Positions 23,538-34,965 of a DNA stretch of 64,000 nt are shown piece by piece. Source of the stretch: Hydrangea macrophylla (Eukaryota > Streptophyta > Magnoliopsida > Cornales > Hydrangeaceae); NCBI GenBank assembly GCA_033977485.1, contig CM066991.1:28827850-28891849 (forward strand), given 5' to 3'. Position 1 is the stretch's first letter, and each line of letters starts with the position of its first letter. The notes beneath the pieces are model-generated. The model saw nothing but the letters and a program-made list of their open reading frames with translations. It ran no database searches and was not told the origin of the DNA. The position numbers and the translations under genes were made by a program.

Positions 23538-23572
23538 CTACGCTTTGGTCTGATTCCTGATGCGATACGTAG
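23538..23572 (+). ncRNA. Tat hairpin, G1 copy 3 (near 3' LTR)
   Basis: 35 nt with outer stem CTACG/CGTAG; the inner stem is weak. Preceded by GAA and followed by GCAGCTC, then GGAGCACGACCAA, which is also present beside the G3 copy. It lies about 175 bp before the 3' LTR. Confidence 0.55.
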
Positions 23573-23734
23573 GCAGCTCTTTATGGAGCACGACCAATTA
23601 GAATTCCTCTGCGCGCTCGCTTCCTTTTGCAACGCGTTTTGTTTTTCCCTTTAATCCGACAGTTTGGTCAAAGGCCTGTTTTCATACAGGCTTCGACGTT
23701 CGCTTGCGGTTCGCGTTGCCCTACAAGCTCCGTC

Positions 23735-23748
23735 GAAGAGGGGCAAAC
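23735..23748 (+). other. G1 polypurine tract
   Basis: GAAGAGGGGCAAAC immediately precedes the TGTAGACACC LTR start. G3 has AAAGAGGGGCAAAC in the same place. Confidence 0.88.
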
Positions 23749-24004
23749 TGTAGACACCCCGATTTTGACCAAACATCAAATTAAGGAGAGTGTCACCTCC
23801 ATATCCGATGATGACAAGGACAGAAAAATTCAAAGTGTTCCAAGCTCTTCAGAAGGTCCTCCAAACGCAGTAAAATTTTCACAGAATGAAATACCAGGTG
23901 TTTAGGAGAATTCAGGTATAAAACACCACTTTTGGAAAAGATCTTCGAAAATAAGTTTTTTTAAGAAAAAGGAGAAAAGAAAAGACCTAAATTTGTTCAA
24001 CAGA

Positions 24005-24357
24005 AACCGGCACACGACAGTTGTTTGCGGCACTCAGTGACTGCCGAACGGCACTCAGTGAGTGCCGAACGGCAGTCACAGAATGTCGGACCGTCATTTA
24101 CTGAGTGCCGCTGACAATTTCTGACTGCTGTTTGCTGTAACAATCCGTATTTTGTGGTACGATACGTATATGTATGCGGATAAAAACAAAAAAACTGATA
24201 AAGTAAGGTTGACAAAATGTGGCAATCAATAATTTGGCGCGACACTTACTGAGAGCCATGCGGCAGTCACGGAATGCTGCCGTGGCTTTCACGGGGTGCC
24301 GCAGCGGCATCCACTGACTGCCGTAAAGGATTTTTGACTGTCGCCTTCTTTAGCAGT
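24005..24357 (+). promoter_or_regulatory. Dyad cluster in the G1 3' LTR
   Basis: Same two-block cluster as at 6184-6536 (for example CGGCACTCAGTGAGTGCCG), ending about 100 bp upstream of TATAAAAG. Confidence 0.6.
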
Positions 24358-24455
24358 CTGTCTATTTTCAGGAAGTACGTATTGTACCACCAAATGAGAC
24401 ATTCACACCTGTCTTTTACTCCGAATTCACTGAGAATACTAGGTATATTTTTGTC

Positions 24456-24463
24456 TATAAAAG
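24456..24463 (+). promoter_or_regulatory. LTR TATA box (TATAAAAG)
   Basis: GTCTATAAAAGAAGGAGGAT is a good plant TATA context. The 5' LTR has TACAAAAG at the same place, so the copy that would drive the element's own RNA is weakened. Confidence 0.6.
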
Positions 24464-26677
24464 AAGGAGGATCTTCCTTGGGAGGATATACACAAAATAT
24501 ACAAAAAATATACAAGAAGTGGATACCAAAATATAGCAATATAACATATTTGAGAGGGATAGAGAGTTTTGGAGAGCTTGAAGAAGAGCTTGGAAGATCT
24601 TCAAAGTAGAGAAGCTTTGAGGATAGTTGGAGTTGATCCTCTAAATTTTAGTTATGTTTTCATTCTTGTGTTTCTTTCTTTCTTGGGTTTTTATTCTTGT
24701 GCTTTCTTCTTTTTTATACACTTCTTTTGGAATTCTTGGAGATCTTCAATGTCTCTCTTGAAATCTTTGAGTTTGATCTTTTGAATCTCATGTAAGCTTA
24801 TGCTTCACATGGGAGTCAAAGTTTGATCATCACTTCATTTTATAAGCAAATAGATGGATCCATGTCCATACTTATGACTTGGGTCCTCTACCTTGATGTT
24901 TCATGGAATCCTTTCTATATTCCTTTGAGACTCATGAGTACTAGTCATGTCTTCATCTCCAATGACCATCAAGTGGTAGGAGGAAGTAGTTTGAGTCTAA
25001 GCCCATCTCCATGGTTTAGATTCATTATCTTGAGATTTCATGAAGCCTATTCATACTTCATTTGAAATCTACAAATATAAAGGTCTTTAGCCTCCAATGA
25101 CCATCAAATGGTAGGAGAAAATGGTTTGGTTTAAGTCCAACTTCATGGTCTAATAGTTGGGGTTAACAAATAAAAGTTGAACTTGACAATGAAAGAGTGG
25201 ATTCATAAACCGGTTTTGATCAAAGATTTTTAGTTCGAAATCTAACCATTGGAACCAAGTGAAACCAACGGGAAAGTGTCAATAACACAATGTTTTACCA
25301 CTGCAATTTTTGTTTTAAGGAGATTTCATATTTAAAGTGGTTTGGTCATGAGTTTTGTGAAGTCATTACAATCTGTCCAGAGTTTCAGAACAGTAACACT
25401 CTTTTGCAATAAGTAAATCAAAACCTTAATAAAGTATTTGCGACTCAAAATAATTTTTTCTAAGTAGATTAATGTGTTAGGAAGTCACCCTAAAAAGAAC
25501 AAAGCATTTCTAATCTGTTTGCTATTTTTAGAAAATCGTGCAAGAACTCTGGACAGAAGGTTGTAGAATGCTAAGTGATATCTGGTTTTTGTCCAATTCC
25601 CGGAGATCCAATCGTTGAAACTTTGATTTCTTTTTTGGGTTAAAAACTAGACACACAGAGGCATCTTGTGTCCAAAATTCACCAAGATCAAGCCACGAGA
25701 ACCATGCTCTCTATTTCTTTAAAGTTATGATCTGCTCTCAGCAATTTCCAGAATTCTGCAAGTTTTAACCAATCTTATCAGTAGTGGCTTAGATGATATT
25801 TTCATGAGTTAAGGTCCAAACCATGTTTCAATAATGATTAGTTAAGCTTGAATTCAAAGTTTAAATGATCTAAATCATTGAGTACTCCAATAATTTATTC
25901 TTTTCATGTACATATTCATCCATATGGCTTGACACTTATAATTAGGACTTGGTTGCTTTAGATTTAATTACATTTGATAGATTTAAGCTAGAAATTCAGG
26001 GTTGTTATTTCTAACTTCGTATCTTGTATAGCATGTGGACTAACCCTTTGTTTTGCAGCGCTGTTAAGGTATGATTTCTTGAACTCCTCTTAATTTATTT
26101 TAATTTCTTGATTTTATCGATTTTCTTGACCTTTATGCGTGACAAATTAGAATTAAGATTTTGCCTTAAATGTATATATGTGAATTAGAGACTCTTTTCC
26201 TAGGTTTTTATTTAATCGCATGCATTGCACGTTTCATATTCGCGGCTGGATCCCAGGTAAGTTCTCTCGTTCTTTATTGCATATCATATTGCTTGCTACT
26301 TGAATTACGTGGCTTTTTGAATGATATTTTGTAAATTGATAATTTTACACCATTTTGACATGTTTGTGTAATGTTTACATATACCTATGTATTAGTTGAG
26401 TGCACGCTTAGATTAGTAATTTAATTAAAAGGATGTTGAGTAGAGGCCTATCGCGAGATAGGATGAGAAGGGGTGTTTTAGTCTAATGGGCTCCTTCCCT
26501 TCTCATTCCATAATCCCCGGATCTAGTTAATCTTTGGTTTCGCAAAAGATCAGTTGCTTTAAAATGGTTTCTTATTTTTCCTTTTAAAAATTAAGTGGCT
26601 ACTCATTTGTTTTGAATTTGAAATTTAAAAGAACTTTAAAAGAAAAGCTGTGGGTAAGAAAAATTGCGATATCCACA

Positions 26678-26682
26678 CCATC
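26678..26682 (+). repeat. Target site duplication of G1, right copy (CCATC)
   Basis: Matches 5950-5954. The copia-2 reading resumes at once with CACTAATCTAACAAGGC. Confidence 0.93.
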
Positions 26683-27790
26683 CACTAATCTAACAAGGCT
26701 TTGGCACATGTAACTTTGCCATATCAATCTAAATAGGATAAATAGACTAGTCAAAGAAGGTATCTTCGGCGATTTGGTTCTCAAACTAATGGAAGTCTGT
26801 GAATCATGTTTAGAGGGTAAAATTACCAAAATGCCCTTTCCTACAAAGGGCAACATGACCAATGCATTGTTGGAATTAGTTCATACTGATGTGTGTAGAC
26901 CAATAAATATTAGAGCTAGGGGTGATTATGAGAATTTTATTACATTTACTGATGAACACTCTAGGTATGGATATGTGTACCTAATGCAGCACAAAGTCTA
27001 AAGCCTTTAAAAAGTTTAAAGAGTTTAGGGATGAACTGGAATAGCAATTGGGCACACAAATCAAAGCCACTTAATCTGATTGAGGTGGTGAATGCCTCTT
27101 TAATGAGTTTATTGATCACTTGATACAGAATGAGATTCTATCATAGTTGACTACTCCTGGTACGCCCCAGTAGAATGGTGTAACAGAGAGAAGTAACCGG
27201 ATGCTTTAGACATGACTAGGTCGATGATGAGTTATTTAGAGTTGCCATTATTTCTTTAGGGTTATGCTTGGGAAACCGTTATGTACATACTAAATCTAGT
27301 TACAAGAAAATCTGTTCCTAAGACACCACGAGAGATGTGGATTGGTCGCAAGCCCTCTTTGGAACATCTCTAGATATGGGGGTGTTCAGCAAATGTGCTA
27401 AAAGGAAAGATGAGCAAATTGGAATCATGATCAGAAATATGTTACTTCATAGTGTATCCAAAGGGTATTTATGGTTGGTATTTTTATCATCAAAGAGAAC
27501 ATAAACTGTTTATGAGTATGATGCTATTTTCTTGGAGGATGATTATATCATGAACCATAATCCTAAAGGGAGGATAGATCTGAGAAAAATAAAAGGAGAG
27601 CCCTCTATTCCTCCAATGGTTGAAAACGATGTAAGATAAGAAAATGCCACATCTTTACCCATTTCTACCCCGATACCTCGTCATAGTGGGAGGATTATCA
27701 GCCAGCCTGATAGATACATGTTCTTAGGAGAAGTTTTTAAAGCTATCTCCATCGAATTTGAATCTAATCCTGCCACGTATGAAGAGGCAA
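26683..27790 (+). pseudogene. Copia-2 integrase (after the G1 insertion)
   Basis: Continues the GAG-pre-integrase cut at 5949: the LWHM/HINLNRI block, CESCLEGKITKMPF, then the integrase core (LVHTDVCRPINI, FTDEHSRYGYVYLMQH). The first core motif carries D-E-H-S-R where copia-1 has D-D-H-S-R. The second core motif near 27070 is degraded (a stop follows SD). The C-terminal part near 27340-27760 includes the RHSGRIISQPDRYMF linker. Multiple stops. Confidence 0.85.
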
Positions 27791-27826
27791 TGATTGATGC
27801 TAATTTAACCTATTGGGGTCAAAGCT

Positions 27827-28553
27827 ATGAAGACTGAGTTGGAATCTATGGATTCCAATCAGGTCTGGGATCTTATTGAAATTTCTACCAATATTAAACT
27901 CATTGGCTATAAGTGGGTCTACAAGAGAAAAAAAGGATATGATGGAACGGTTGAGACCTTTAAGGCAAGGCTTATAGCAAAAGGTTATACTCAGAGAGAG
28001 GGCATTGACTATGAGGAAACTTTTTCACCAGTAGTCATGCTCAAGTCCATCAGAATACTCTTATCCATTGCTGTACACATAGATTTTGAGATTTGGCAGA
28101 TGAATGTCAAGACTGCATTCTTGAATGGCAACCTTGAGGAGGACATCTATATGCATAGTTGACAAAAAAGATAACTTAGTATGCAAGTTATAATAGTCCA
28201 TTTATGGGCTCAAGTAGGAATCCAGAAGTTGGAACATTCTATATGACCAAGTGGCCAAGTCATTTGGTTTCAAGCAGAATCTGGATGAACCTTGTGTATA
28301 CCAGAATTGTGAAGATCAGGTGGTAGCTTTTCTTGTAGTTTATGTTGATGACATTCTACATATTAGGAATGATGTAGGGTCACTATCATCAATCAATGTT
28401 TGGTCTGATAGTACTTTCAATATGAAGGATCTAGGAGAGGCGAGCTATATCCTTGGGATAAAGATCTTTCGAGATCGTAAGCAAAAGATAATGGGATTAT
28501 CTCAAGCTGGTTATATTGAAGAGGCACTAACTATGTTTTCATGGATAATTTGA
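27827..28553 (+). pseudogene. Copia-2 reverse transcriptase
   Basis: Two open stretches. 27827-28162 has KTELESMDSNQVWDLIEI, GYKWVYKRKKGYDGTVETFK and YEETFSPVVMLKSIRILLSI, with WQMNVKTAFLNGNLEEDIYM where the usual first catalytic Asp (MDVKTAFLNG) is Asn. 28251-28553 has the second site VVYVDDILHIRNDVG intact and MKDLGEASYILGIKIFRD. The gap near 28163-28250 holds stops. Better preserved than copia-1, but inactive. Confidence 0.88.
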
Positions 28554-28623
28554 AGAAAGGTTTGTTACCTTTTAGGAATGGTTTAGCGTTCTCCTGGACC
28601 AGTGTCCTAAGACATAAGAGGAG

Positions 28624-29259
28624 ATGAATCACATGGTAGGAATTCCCTATCTCTCGATAGTGGAAAGTCTCATGTATCCGATGTTATGCACTAGAACAAA
28701 TAATTACTTTTTTGTTGACATGGTTAGCAGGTATCAGTCGAATCCAAGTCTAGAGTACTGGATAGCCATCAGGCACATTCTTAATTACTTAAAAAGGACA
28801 AAAGATTACATGCTTATTTATGGCGGCGATGAGTTGATTCCAATGGGATACACTGACTTGGACTTTATGTCTGATAAAAATTCAAGGAAGTCGATGTCTG
28901 GACATCTCTTTACCTTGGGAGGTGGTGCTGTTAGTTGGAGGAGCATTAAGTAAAAATGCATTGCAGACTCAACTACAAAAGCTGAGTATGTGGCTGCTTG
29001 TGAAGGATCAATGGAAGCTGTTTGGCTCAAGAAGTTCCTCATGGAATTCGGGATGATACCAGCATTATTATCACCTATTATGCTATATTGCGATAATCGT
29101 GGGATAGTGGCACATTCAAAGGAGCCAAGGAACCACGGAAAGGGAAAACATGTAGAAAGAAAGTATCATCTCATTCGAGATATAGTCCAGCGTAGAGATG
29201 TGATTATCACCAAGATTGCCACCATTGACAATCTTACGGATCTATTTACAAAGGCTTAG
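28624..29259 (+). pseudogene. Copia-2 RNase H
   Basis: 28624-28953 has SLMYPMLCTRTNNYFFVDMV, YTDLDFMSDKNSRKSMSGHL and TLGGGAVSWRSIK, then a TAA. 28990-29259 has AACEGSMEAVWLKKFLMEFG, YCDNRGIVAHSKEPRNHGKG and HVERKYHLIRDIVQRRDVII. RNase H would remove the RNA strand after cDNA synthesis. Followed by a polypurine tract and the 3' LTR. Confidence 0.88.
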
Positions 29260-29334
29260 CCACAGAAAGTCTTTGATCGTCATTTAGATTGTTTAGGTCT
29301 TAGATGTAGTGGGTTATGAGTGCAAGTGTGAGTT

Positions 29335-29449
29335 TGTTGGGATTGTGCCCTTAACCAGTCTTTATGTATTTTACATTTGACATTTTATATATGGATATCA
29401 TAATTGCATTTCTTTTTGTATGTGTCATGAGAAGATTGATGTAATCTAT
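29335..29449 (+). repeat. Copia-2 3' LTR, left piece
   Basis: TGTTGGGATTGTGCCCTTAA after the polypurine GTGCAAGTGTGAGTT. Homologous to the LTR at 2722; cut by N1 after TCTAT and resumed at 36606. Confidence 0.88.
29445..29449 (+). repeat. Target site duplication of N1, left copy (TCTAT)
   Basis: TCTAT at 29445-29449 and 36601-36605 flank TGACACGACT...CCTCTAATCA. Confidence 0.93.
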
Positions 29450-31084
29450 TGACACGACTAAATAGTTGTGCGCTCTTGTGCAACACCCAAGTGTAGGTGA
29501 TCGTGCAAGTAATATAGTACTAGAAGTCCAGGTCGATCCCACAAGGAAGGAATAGGAAGAATGTCTACTAAGTTATAACCTAAAGAAAATGAAAATATTA
29601 ATATACGGGTGGAGATTCTACGAATCCTAATTAATTAAATTAAACTAAATAATAAACTAAAACGTATAGAAACATAACTAATTAAATTAATAAACTAAAG
29701 GTGTTGGAAATACGAAAATCCACATCAATCCTAACCATCTACCATGTATATTCATTAACGCTCTATGGAGTACATCCCTCTCAGTATTCCGTATTTTTTT
29801 AAAGATAAAGAATCAATAGCCCTTTCACGACCGGGACTACATCATCACAATTGATTTAAAATACTTGGAACACGGTTTAAAACAATGGTTATTACTTGCA
29901 CTCTAAATGGTATTAGCATTCAAAGTGGTTTTCAAAAGTCATTGAAGAAAATAGCCTTAAGGCTTCAAGTTCTAAAAACTGTTGTGACAAACTGAGCTTA
30001 TAGGGACAATTTGATGACAGATTTCTAAACCAGAAAGTCATGGAATACTTAAAAGAATCATCTTAGGATTTAACATGTTCGATCGATCGAAGCGCTCTAG
30101 ATCGATCGAACACCGTCATCCTTCAATCGATCGAAGTGTCTTCGATCGCTTGACTATGGGCCTGGTTCGATCAATCGAAATACCTTCGATCGATCAAGCC
30201 CAGGTTTTCTAACGATTGCATGGCAGAGGCTAAGAATCAATATTTCATCACATATTTCCTACGTCTAAACTACGGAAACATAAATAAACTATTGCAGAAA
30301 CGGTAACCTAAAGTAATCATAGCATATAAACTAATAACAATCAAATAACAAGGATTGAAAAGAAAAACCTGGATATAATCTGAAATAAACTTGAAATACA
30401 CATGAAATCTACTTGAATCTTCAATAATCTTCAATATATTGATGAAAAAGAGGAAGAAAAAGATGAATCTAACCTAATCTACTCCTAATCTAACCCTAAA
30501 ACTACCCTAAACTGCTGTTTTCTGCGTTCTGGAGTGCCCTCCTTTCGTCCGGCGTCAAAACGACTTATATATAGGGTTCCTGCAGAGTTTATGCAACTTT
30601 TGGGTGAATATGAAGTTCAATCAATTGAGCTTAGTTCGATCGATCGAAGGTTCGATCGATTGAACTCTCCTCAATCGATTGAACTTTCTGATTTTGACAG
30701 CTCTACGCACCGATGGGAGAATGGCCATAGCTTTTCACTCGGACCTCGGATTTACCTCCCGTTTGCGGCCATGCGACCGTAACTCAAATATCTACATTTT
30801 ATATCTCTGGAAAAATCTTCCAAATCTGAAGTCTTCATTAACAAAATTTGTATTTTCTCAGCTGCTTTTGTTATTCTCTTCACCAGAATCACTTTTCTTT
30901 AGCTCCACTTCATTGATTTACATCCTAATACCTATAAAACAATGCAAAAACATATATTTTAGCATTAACACAATAAAAAGAACATTGTTATTAGAATGCA
31001 CCTAAATACAGGGACTTTGGGGATAAAAGTATGCATAAAGGACCATATAATACACTATGAATATGCACTTTTCACCTCGAATCA
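29450..31084 (-). repeat. N1 3' LTR (left)
   Basis: Plus-strand ends TGACACGACTAAATAG...CACCTCGAATCA. Nearly identical to 34966-36600. Clusters of TTCGATCGATCGAA dyads lie at 30075-30200 and 30615-30690. No gene seen. Confidence 0.93.
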
Positions 31085-31097
31085 CACCCCCCAACTA
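31085..31097 (-). other. N1 polypurine tract
   Basis: On the minus strand TAGTTGGGGGGTG directly precedes the LTR start TGATTCGAGG, as in Athila-type elements. Confidence 0.75.
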
Positions 31098-33319
31098 GCT
31101 CGTTGCTAGTCCCTAGCAATGAAGCGAACTACAGCAATGTTTATTTAAACTCTAAAAATTGAAAACAAAATAAAGTAAAAACCTTAACTCACTTTCGCAG
31201 GAATCGCGATTGCATTTAGCGTATGCAACAAGCCTTTAAACCCCTAGGTTCCCCCTAGTGGACGAGTGTTGTCTCGTGAGGGTTTGCAGTGAATCTACCC
31301 ACAAAATTCATATTTATGGTAATGGTTCTCATTTAAATGTTTTCAAGAAAAGTTTTCCTCTCAGTTAGCAATATACTTAAGCTCAACAATCTCATGACAC
31401 TCTCTGGTATGTCATAGCCATGCAACACACATTATAGTTAATCTACTATCAAAGTCATTAGAATATTCCATAGCTATTAATCTTCAAGTGTGTGTGTGAA
31501 TAGACAACCAAAATACAAAACTTTAATTTCAAAGCTTGCATAACGTAAGATACTATCAAGACGTTCATTTTGACTCAACTCTCACCGGGATTACACTCTC
31601 AAGATGCAATCACTCCGAATTAGGTGTAATAATTGTCACTCATGATATGGAAGCTATAAAGAGTAAATGTAAATGGAATCTAATGCTTCTCATATCTGAA
31701 TAGAAAAACGGACATTTTAGTGCACAAAGTCTCATGAAAGAATACTTTTCACTAGAAGAGCGAGATACCGTGGAGAACCCTCTCATTACCTTAACTTCAA
31801 ATCCAATTACTTAAAATTATGAAGACTTTGAAAAAGAGGTGTTCGATTAAGAAGAAAGAGTTTCGTAATATTCAATTGGGTCAAATGATGTGATTGGAAT
31901 GTCTACTACAATTTTCCAAACTTCCCCCACATCTCCAATCTCTCTCTTCTTTTCTTTTAATATATATATATATATATTTGCACTCTTCTTTCTATTCTTA
32001 TTTTTTTTCTTCTATAACCACCATTGGCATTTTTTTTCCTTTTTATGCATTTTTTTTTTCCTTTTTTTCTTTTTCTCTTTCTTTTTTTTATTTGCCAACT
32101 TTCCCTTATTCACACAACTAATCTTCTTGTCAAGATAACACATTCCAATCGCTCCTAAATGAAGAACTGAGGCTTGAACTCCTAATTTGGAGTTAGGTAA
32201 AGACTTTAGGACTGTGAAGACAAGGTGATTATGATAAGGCTCAAAGAGTGAAATAATGAAATGTCATAGAGGTATGTCAAGGCTGTATTATTCATGTGTG
32301 GTCAAAAGATGGCCTAAATCATCTTCTAAGTTAAGAGGATAATTCATTTTAGTAAATTCAAGAGCTCTAAAGTTGGTAAATCCTGAACGTTCTCTTCTAG
32401 TGATTAGTCAAAATGAAGAAGAAAAATGAGACTTTCAACGAATTAATACGCTTTTCAAAAAGTAAGAGTAATTTTCTAGAACCCTCAAAAACAAAGAATG
32501 GCACAAAAGCTCACACGGGTTATTAGTCTCCACTACAGTCTCTCAAGACACCTAAGCTATGCTTACTAATCCATTTTAGCTATGTACAAGGTTGTCACAA
32601 TGTGCTCAAAGTTGTTTGAAGATTAAAAAGGATAAAATATACTATAACTAAGATAGTAAACAAACTATCATAGTATATTACATAGTAATAACATACAGAA
32701 AATAACACTAATGCATCATAACTACCTACATAAACTAAGAGAGAAATACAAGAACCATTTAAAAATTTTAAATTTTTGCAATTTTGATTTATTGAGTCAT
32801 GTTGCTAAGCAGGTGTATTGACATTAAAGTATAAAAAGAAAGAAACGAGGCATGCAATGACTCACTCCCCCCCAACTAAAACTAAACATTGTCCTCAATG
32901 GTCTAAACTAAGCACATGGGCATGTAAAGTAAAGCGAGAGAAAGAAGGATGTTGCCTCGAGGCATTAATATCCAAATTTTTTTCTAAGTTACCTGCAAAA
33001 TCATTAGTAGCAACAAGGAAAAATAGAATATAATAGAACTACTCAGTAAATAAATTCGATTAATCAAGATTTTTATCATAAATTAATAACCGAAATTTTT
33101 GAGAATCTTTCCACTGAAATAATTTAACAGTGAAAAGAACGTTGGGATCCTCATAAAAATATAACTCTCCCCAACTAATGTCAGGCTCAAGGTCAGAGGA
33201 GATGATTCAAAACCTATGGCTGCCAAATTTGTTGGGGACAGTTATAAGGGATATACCACACTTTTTAGGAATTATACTCAAGGAAAGATCTTTGGTGTTA
33301 GTATCTTCCATAACAGCCT
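31098..33319 (-). other. N1 interior without intact gene
   Basis: Long untranslated stretch between the ORF and the polypurine tract. It holds a (TA)n run at about 31959-31977 and T-rich low-complexity sequence to about 32100. Short reading frames here are Phe-rich translations of that tract and not believed. The part next to the ORF, about 33060-33319, reads as a frame-shifted continuation of it. Confidence 0.6.
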
Positions 33320-34780
33320 CTATTTTTTTTTATTATCAAAAACAGGCGGAGGCCATGGTTCAATAAAAGGGGCAGGGTCTAACTGATGTTTTAATGAAGC
33401 TTCTTTACCCTCCTTTTGTTCTAAAACAGAATCTATAGAGATATGATCATAGGAATTGGATTTCTGTTCTATGTATATACTTTTGGACGGGGCTTGGATA
33501 AATCTATCTATTTTAGCCTCAATGTCATTATTACTCAAGAAGGTTAAGCAACCTAGAAGATTACTAGCTTCTTGTTGAAGTTTACGATCATCTAATGTGG
33601 GCCAAATAGTTTCTAAGTCCTCTCTCAAAGAATTTTGAAAGTTAAAATTTTGTGAAAAACATGTGCTAGAATCCTTTCCATCCTCTTCCATAGCACATTT
33701 TATTTGTTCAATATTAGGGTACACATGATTTTCAAACTCGGGATGAGAGCATTGATTGATAGAGAGGATGGGTGATGGGCAACTTGGTGACACCACCTCT
33801 TCGGCTGAAAGAGGTAAGGGTTCGTGAATATTTCATGAATCTAAATCAAATTTAGGATTTTTAATAACGTCCTCCCTAGGGTCACTATCAAAGGTAGGGG
33901 TAGAGTCAACATGGGACTCATCCTTTCCTAATTGCGTGCAGTCACCTAAACTATCATTATTTGTAAAAACCTCATTCTCATCTGTGTAACTCTCCTCACT
34001 ATATATGTCATCTATTGAAGTACTCTGGACCAAGAGACTATGCAAATTTATCCAGGCAGTGAAGAAGTTGATATTTGGGGTTGTGTATTGAGGAGAAGAT
34101 GATTCTACAACTTCATGCTCAATGGTTTAGTTTTGGAGTTCTTGTTGGGTTATCACTTTCTCGAGTGAGTTGTTAATCTCATTCGGTATAAACCCGTCAT
34201 TGTCCTCTAATTCCATTCCATTGTTAGTGTCTTGAAATTTAGGTTGTAGTGTTGAAGGACTGGTATAGTCTTCTAAAGGTTGGCTAGCATATGCTTGTTG
34301 ATATCTAGTTTCTAATTTATCAAGTGCACTATCTAGCCTTTTCATTTCACTAAGTAGTAATTTTAACATACCATTATCCTCAACTTGGTTATTCTCCTCA
34401 TTATTACTATATGAAATTTCGCCCCATTGTTGTTGGTAGTAATTCCCATCCCATTGTGTTTGTGGACAAGACTCGCCAAAGGGAAAGTCTTGGTGCGTTT
34501 GGTAATCGTGGGAGCTACTACTATATTCAACATTATCATTTTGGTTATATCCCCATTGCGGTTGATAAAACTCTCCATGTGGAGGTTCTTGATACGTTTG
34601 ATAATACGGGGGACTACCACTATCATTTCCCCATTGTGGTGGTTGGTAGCACTCTAGTTGATAATCTGCGTCATAAGTTGGTGCTTGCCAACTTGGGGGA
34701 TAACTATTTTACTTTTCAAGTGTGTACCTATTCATTTTATTTATGTTTGTGTTGTATGGAGGGTAATATGTATAAGACAT
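33320..34780 (-). pseudogene. N1 gag-position ORF with YQ.PQWG repeats
   Basis: One frame from ATG at 34780 (MSYTYYPPYN) to TAG at 33320, 487 codons, broken by only three stops: TAA at 34709-34711, TAA at 34127-34129 and TGA at 33833-33835. The N-terminal part repeats a Tyr/Gln/Pro/Trp unit (CYQPPQWG, FYQPQWGYN, YYQQQWGEI). A helix with LLLSEMKRLDSALDKLETRY follows, then an acidic Ser/Asp/Glu-rich part. The terminal stop lies in an A9 run (33323-33331); in the next frame the following 200 bases stay mostly open, suggesting a slippage indel. No known domain; proteins of this look are common in plant non-autonomous elements. Function unknown. Confidence 0.65.
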
Positions 34781-34941
34781 GTTTATCCAAAAATTTTAAA
34801 CAATGGAAGTTTTATTTTTTTATTTTTATCTTGTGGGAGAAAAAGTCCAAAGTTTTTATTTTATTTTAATTTATTTTTTATTTTTTTGAAAAGTAAGAAA
34901 AAAAATGGAAATAACTTAGGAAAATCCTAACCTAGTTGCCT

Positions 34942-34959
34942 TCCCCGGCAACGGCGCCA
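34942..34959 (-). other. N1 primer-binding site
   Basis: Minus strand TGGCGCCGTTGCCGGGGA, six bases inside the LTR. This is the tRNA-Asp-type site described for Athila and Calypso elements. Confidence 0.88.
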
Positions 34960-34965
34960 AAAACT

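Larger units (their letters stand above)
5955..26677 (+). mobile_element. G1: complete 20.7-kb Tat/Ogre-type Ty3/gypsy retrotransposon
   Basis: Bounded by TGTAGACACC...ATCCACA, with a 5-bp target duplication. Order: 5' LTR (5955-8847), primer-binding site, gag, protease, RT, RNase H, second archaeal-like RNase H, integrase, a 7.2-kb extra region with antisense genes, polypurine tract, 3' LTR (23749-26677). The dual RNase H and the TGG.GACTCTGCTGGGGA primer site are diagnostic of the plant Tat clade. Every coding region has stops. The LTRs are still very similar, so the insertion is younger than the copia host. The extra region makes it unusually long. Confidence 0.93.
23749..26677 (+). repeat. 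G1 3' LTR
   Basis: Co-linear with 5955-8847 and 36 bp longer, mainly because it keeps a 32-bp segment lost from the 5' copy. It ends GCGATATCCACA before CCATC. It includes the dyad cluster (24005-24357) and an intact TATA box. No believable gene lies inside. Confidence 0.93.

Noticed and set aside
31890..32138. Phe-rich hydrophobic reading frames
   Set aside because: Translation of a T-rich low-complexity tract in the N1 interior.
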